NCBI RefSeq assembly: GCF_022347765.1
Contig: NZ_JAKRFZ010000002.1
Coordinates: forward strand, 372,001-436,000
Reading direction: 5' to 3'
DNA from: Pseudoalteromonas sp. OOF1S-7
Lineage (GTDB): Bacteria > Pseudomonadota > Gammaproteobacteria > Enterobacterales > Alteromonadaceae
Length of the DNA stretch: 64,000 nucleotides
Shown: positions 63,351 to 64,000 of the stretch, piece by piece
Layout of the letters: the number at the start of each line of letters is the position of its first letter
Numbering within the stretch: the stretch's first letter is position 1
Translations under genes and position numbers: made by a program
The notes under the pieces: generated by a model
Database searches by the model: none
Told to the model about the DNA's origin: nothing
Seen by the model: only the letters and a program-made list of their open reading frames with translations

Positions 63351-64000
63351 ATGAAATTCACAAAAGCTGCGCTAAGCCTTGCCTTAGCTTCTTCTTTAAC
63401 ATTCGGGTTTAATGCGAACGCAGGTCATCATGATATTACCTTTAAACTCGCAGCCACCACTGACGGAACAACCCACTCTGTACCTATGCCGATTATGGGC
63501 CAGAACGCGTTCTCTTTTGACATCATGCTGGACTATCAATATCAGAGTAATGGCGGGCGATGCCTGATTCTGTATCATCAGGACTCCTGTACCATCAAAA
63601 ACATGAATGGTGCAGTCACATTATCCAACATTCACTGGGGCAGAGCATCAATGCAGGGGTCCATTCAACAGATCTCTAGCTGGATGTACCTGCATCATCA
63701 GGAGCAGACTTCAACGGTATTGATCCCATCCAGTAATGTGCACTTTTACTTTTTAGACAATGCACAACCTACATCAACCTTGAATGTCTATGGTCGCTCT
63801 TCGCATCAGGTAGCCAATTACGGCCGTGCCAGTATGCAAACAACCAAAAACGCCAACAACCTGGGTTTTGAACTGGCTCGCCTGCCTTACAATACCAAAC
63901 AAGATGGCGTGAAGTTTCCTATGATGGCAGGCTGTATGAACCTGGCGGTACTCAACACCAGCTCATCAAGCATTACACGGGTTAATTTTACCCAGGCCAA
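63351..64000 (+). CDS. Secreted protein of unknown function (3' end outside window)
   Basis: The frame is open from ATG 63351 (AAGGATAA upstream) to the right edge, 216 codons. A signal peptide (KFTKAALSLALASSLTFGFNANA) is cleaved before GHHDITFKL. The mature part has cysteines at GGRCLIL, DSCTIK and AGCMNL and is rich in His, Gln, Ser and Asn. It resembles no family I know. Stop and C-terminal domains are not visible. Confidence 0.72.
   Translation, partial: MKFTKAALSLALASSLTFGFNANAGHHDITFKLAATTDGTTHSVPMPIMGQNAFSFDIMLDYQYQSNGGRCLILYHQDSCTIKNMNGAVTLSNIHWGRASMQGSIQQISSWMYLHHQEQTSTVLIPSSNVHFYFLDNAQPTSTLNVYGRSSHQVANYGRASMQTTKNANNLGFELARLPYNTKQDGVKFPMMAGCMNLAVLNTSSSSITRVNFTQA

Noticed and set aside
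1-64000. Search for CRISPR arrays, tRNA genes, insertion sequences and prophage genes
   Set aside because: I saw no regularly spaced repeats, no cloverleaf-like segments, and no transposase, integrase or phage structural genes.

Overview
The window looks like a stretch of chromosome from a marine gammaproteobacterium of the order Alteromonadales, most likely Pseudoalteromonas or a close relative. This rests on the mix of families: a LipL32-type surface protein, a DUF3612 regulator, a NorR/NnrS/Hmp nitric-oxide locus, several sigma-54 systems, many lipoproteins and secreted proteins, and a two-subunit bacterioferritin. The genus call is inference from gene content. I see no rRNA, tRNA, CRISPR array, insertion sequence or phage gene. 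Coding density is high and most genes have clear Shine-Dalgarno sequences.

Layout. 1-5 kb: the end of a LipL32-like gene, a small secreted protein coupled to a sterol-desaturase-family enzyme, a Bcr/CflA drug exporter, a cytosine-permease-like transporter and a DUF4920 protein. 5-11 kb: a secreted protein, a large acidic lipoprotein, and soxR with a textbook SoxR-controlled promoter driving a flavodoxin-type oxidoreductase; a DUF885 metallopeptidase lipoprotein overlaps the end of soxR. 11-17.5 kb: a beta-helix-like secreted protein, a GyrI-like protein, a DUF3612 regulator divergent from a stand-alone malate synthase G fragment with a 14-bp-phased triple repeat between them, and a dicarboxylate symporter fused to a periplasmic binding domain. 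17.5-20.7 kb: a FAN1-type nuclease fused to a DnaQ-type exonuclease, and PsiE.

20.8-28.7 kb: a signalling block on the minus strand: ATP-grasp ligase, class III nucleotide cyclase, periplasmic binding protein and a hybrid histidine kinase with a LOV-like photosensor domain. Upstream of it lie two complementary bacterioferritin subunits. 28.9-33.4 kb: a nitric-oxide detoxification locus, norR divergent from a small membrane protein, nnrS and hmp, with three NorR-type boxes and a sigma-54 promoter. 33.4-44.4 kb: LMW phosphatase, a hybrid kinase, and a MacAB-like efflux operon with its own NtrC-type regulator and kinase, preceded by a palindromic upstream element and a sigma-54-like promoter.

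44.4-53 kb: a tandem pair of small disulfide-rich secreted proteins, a MocR regulator divergent from a GNAT-PaiB pair, two more small enzymes, and an S41 protease/beta-lactamase fusion lipoprotein. 53-64 kb: a YbbAP-like ABC system, an AarF-family kinase, a coniferyl-aldehyde-dehydrogenase-like enzyme, a RoxA-like dihaem cytochrome lipoprotein, a small lipoprotein and the start of a further secreted protein that runs off the right edge.

Themes are stress sensing (superoxide, nitric oxide, possibly light), envelope defence by ABC efflux, and several unusual domain fusions. All functional calls come from reading motifs and remembered family patterns; no database search was run.
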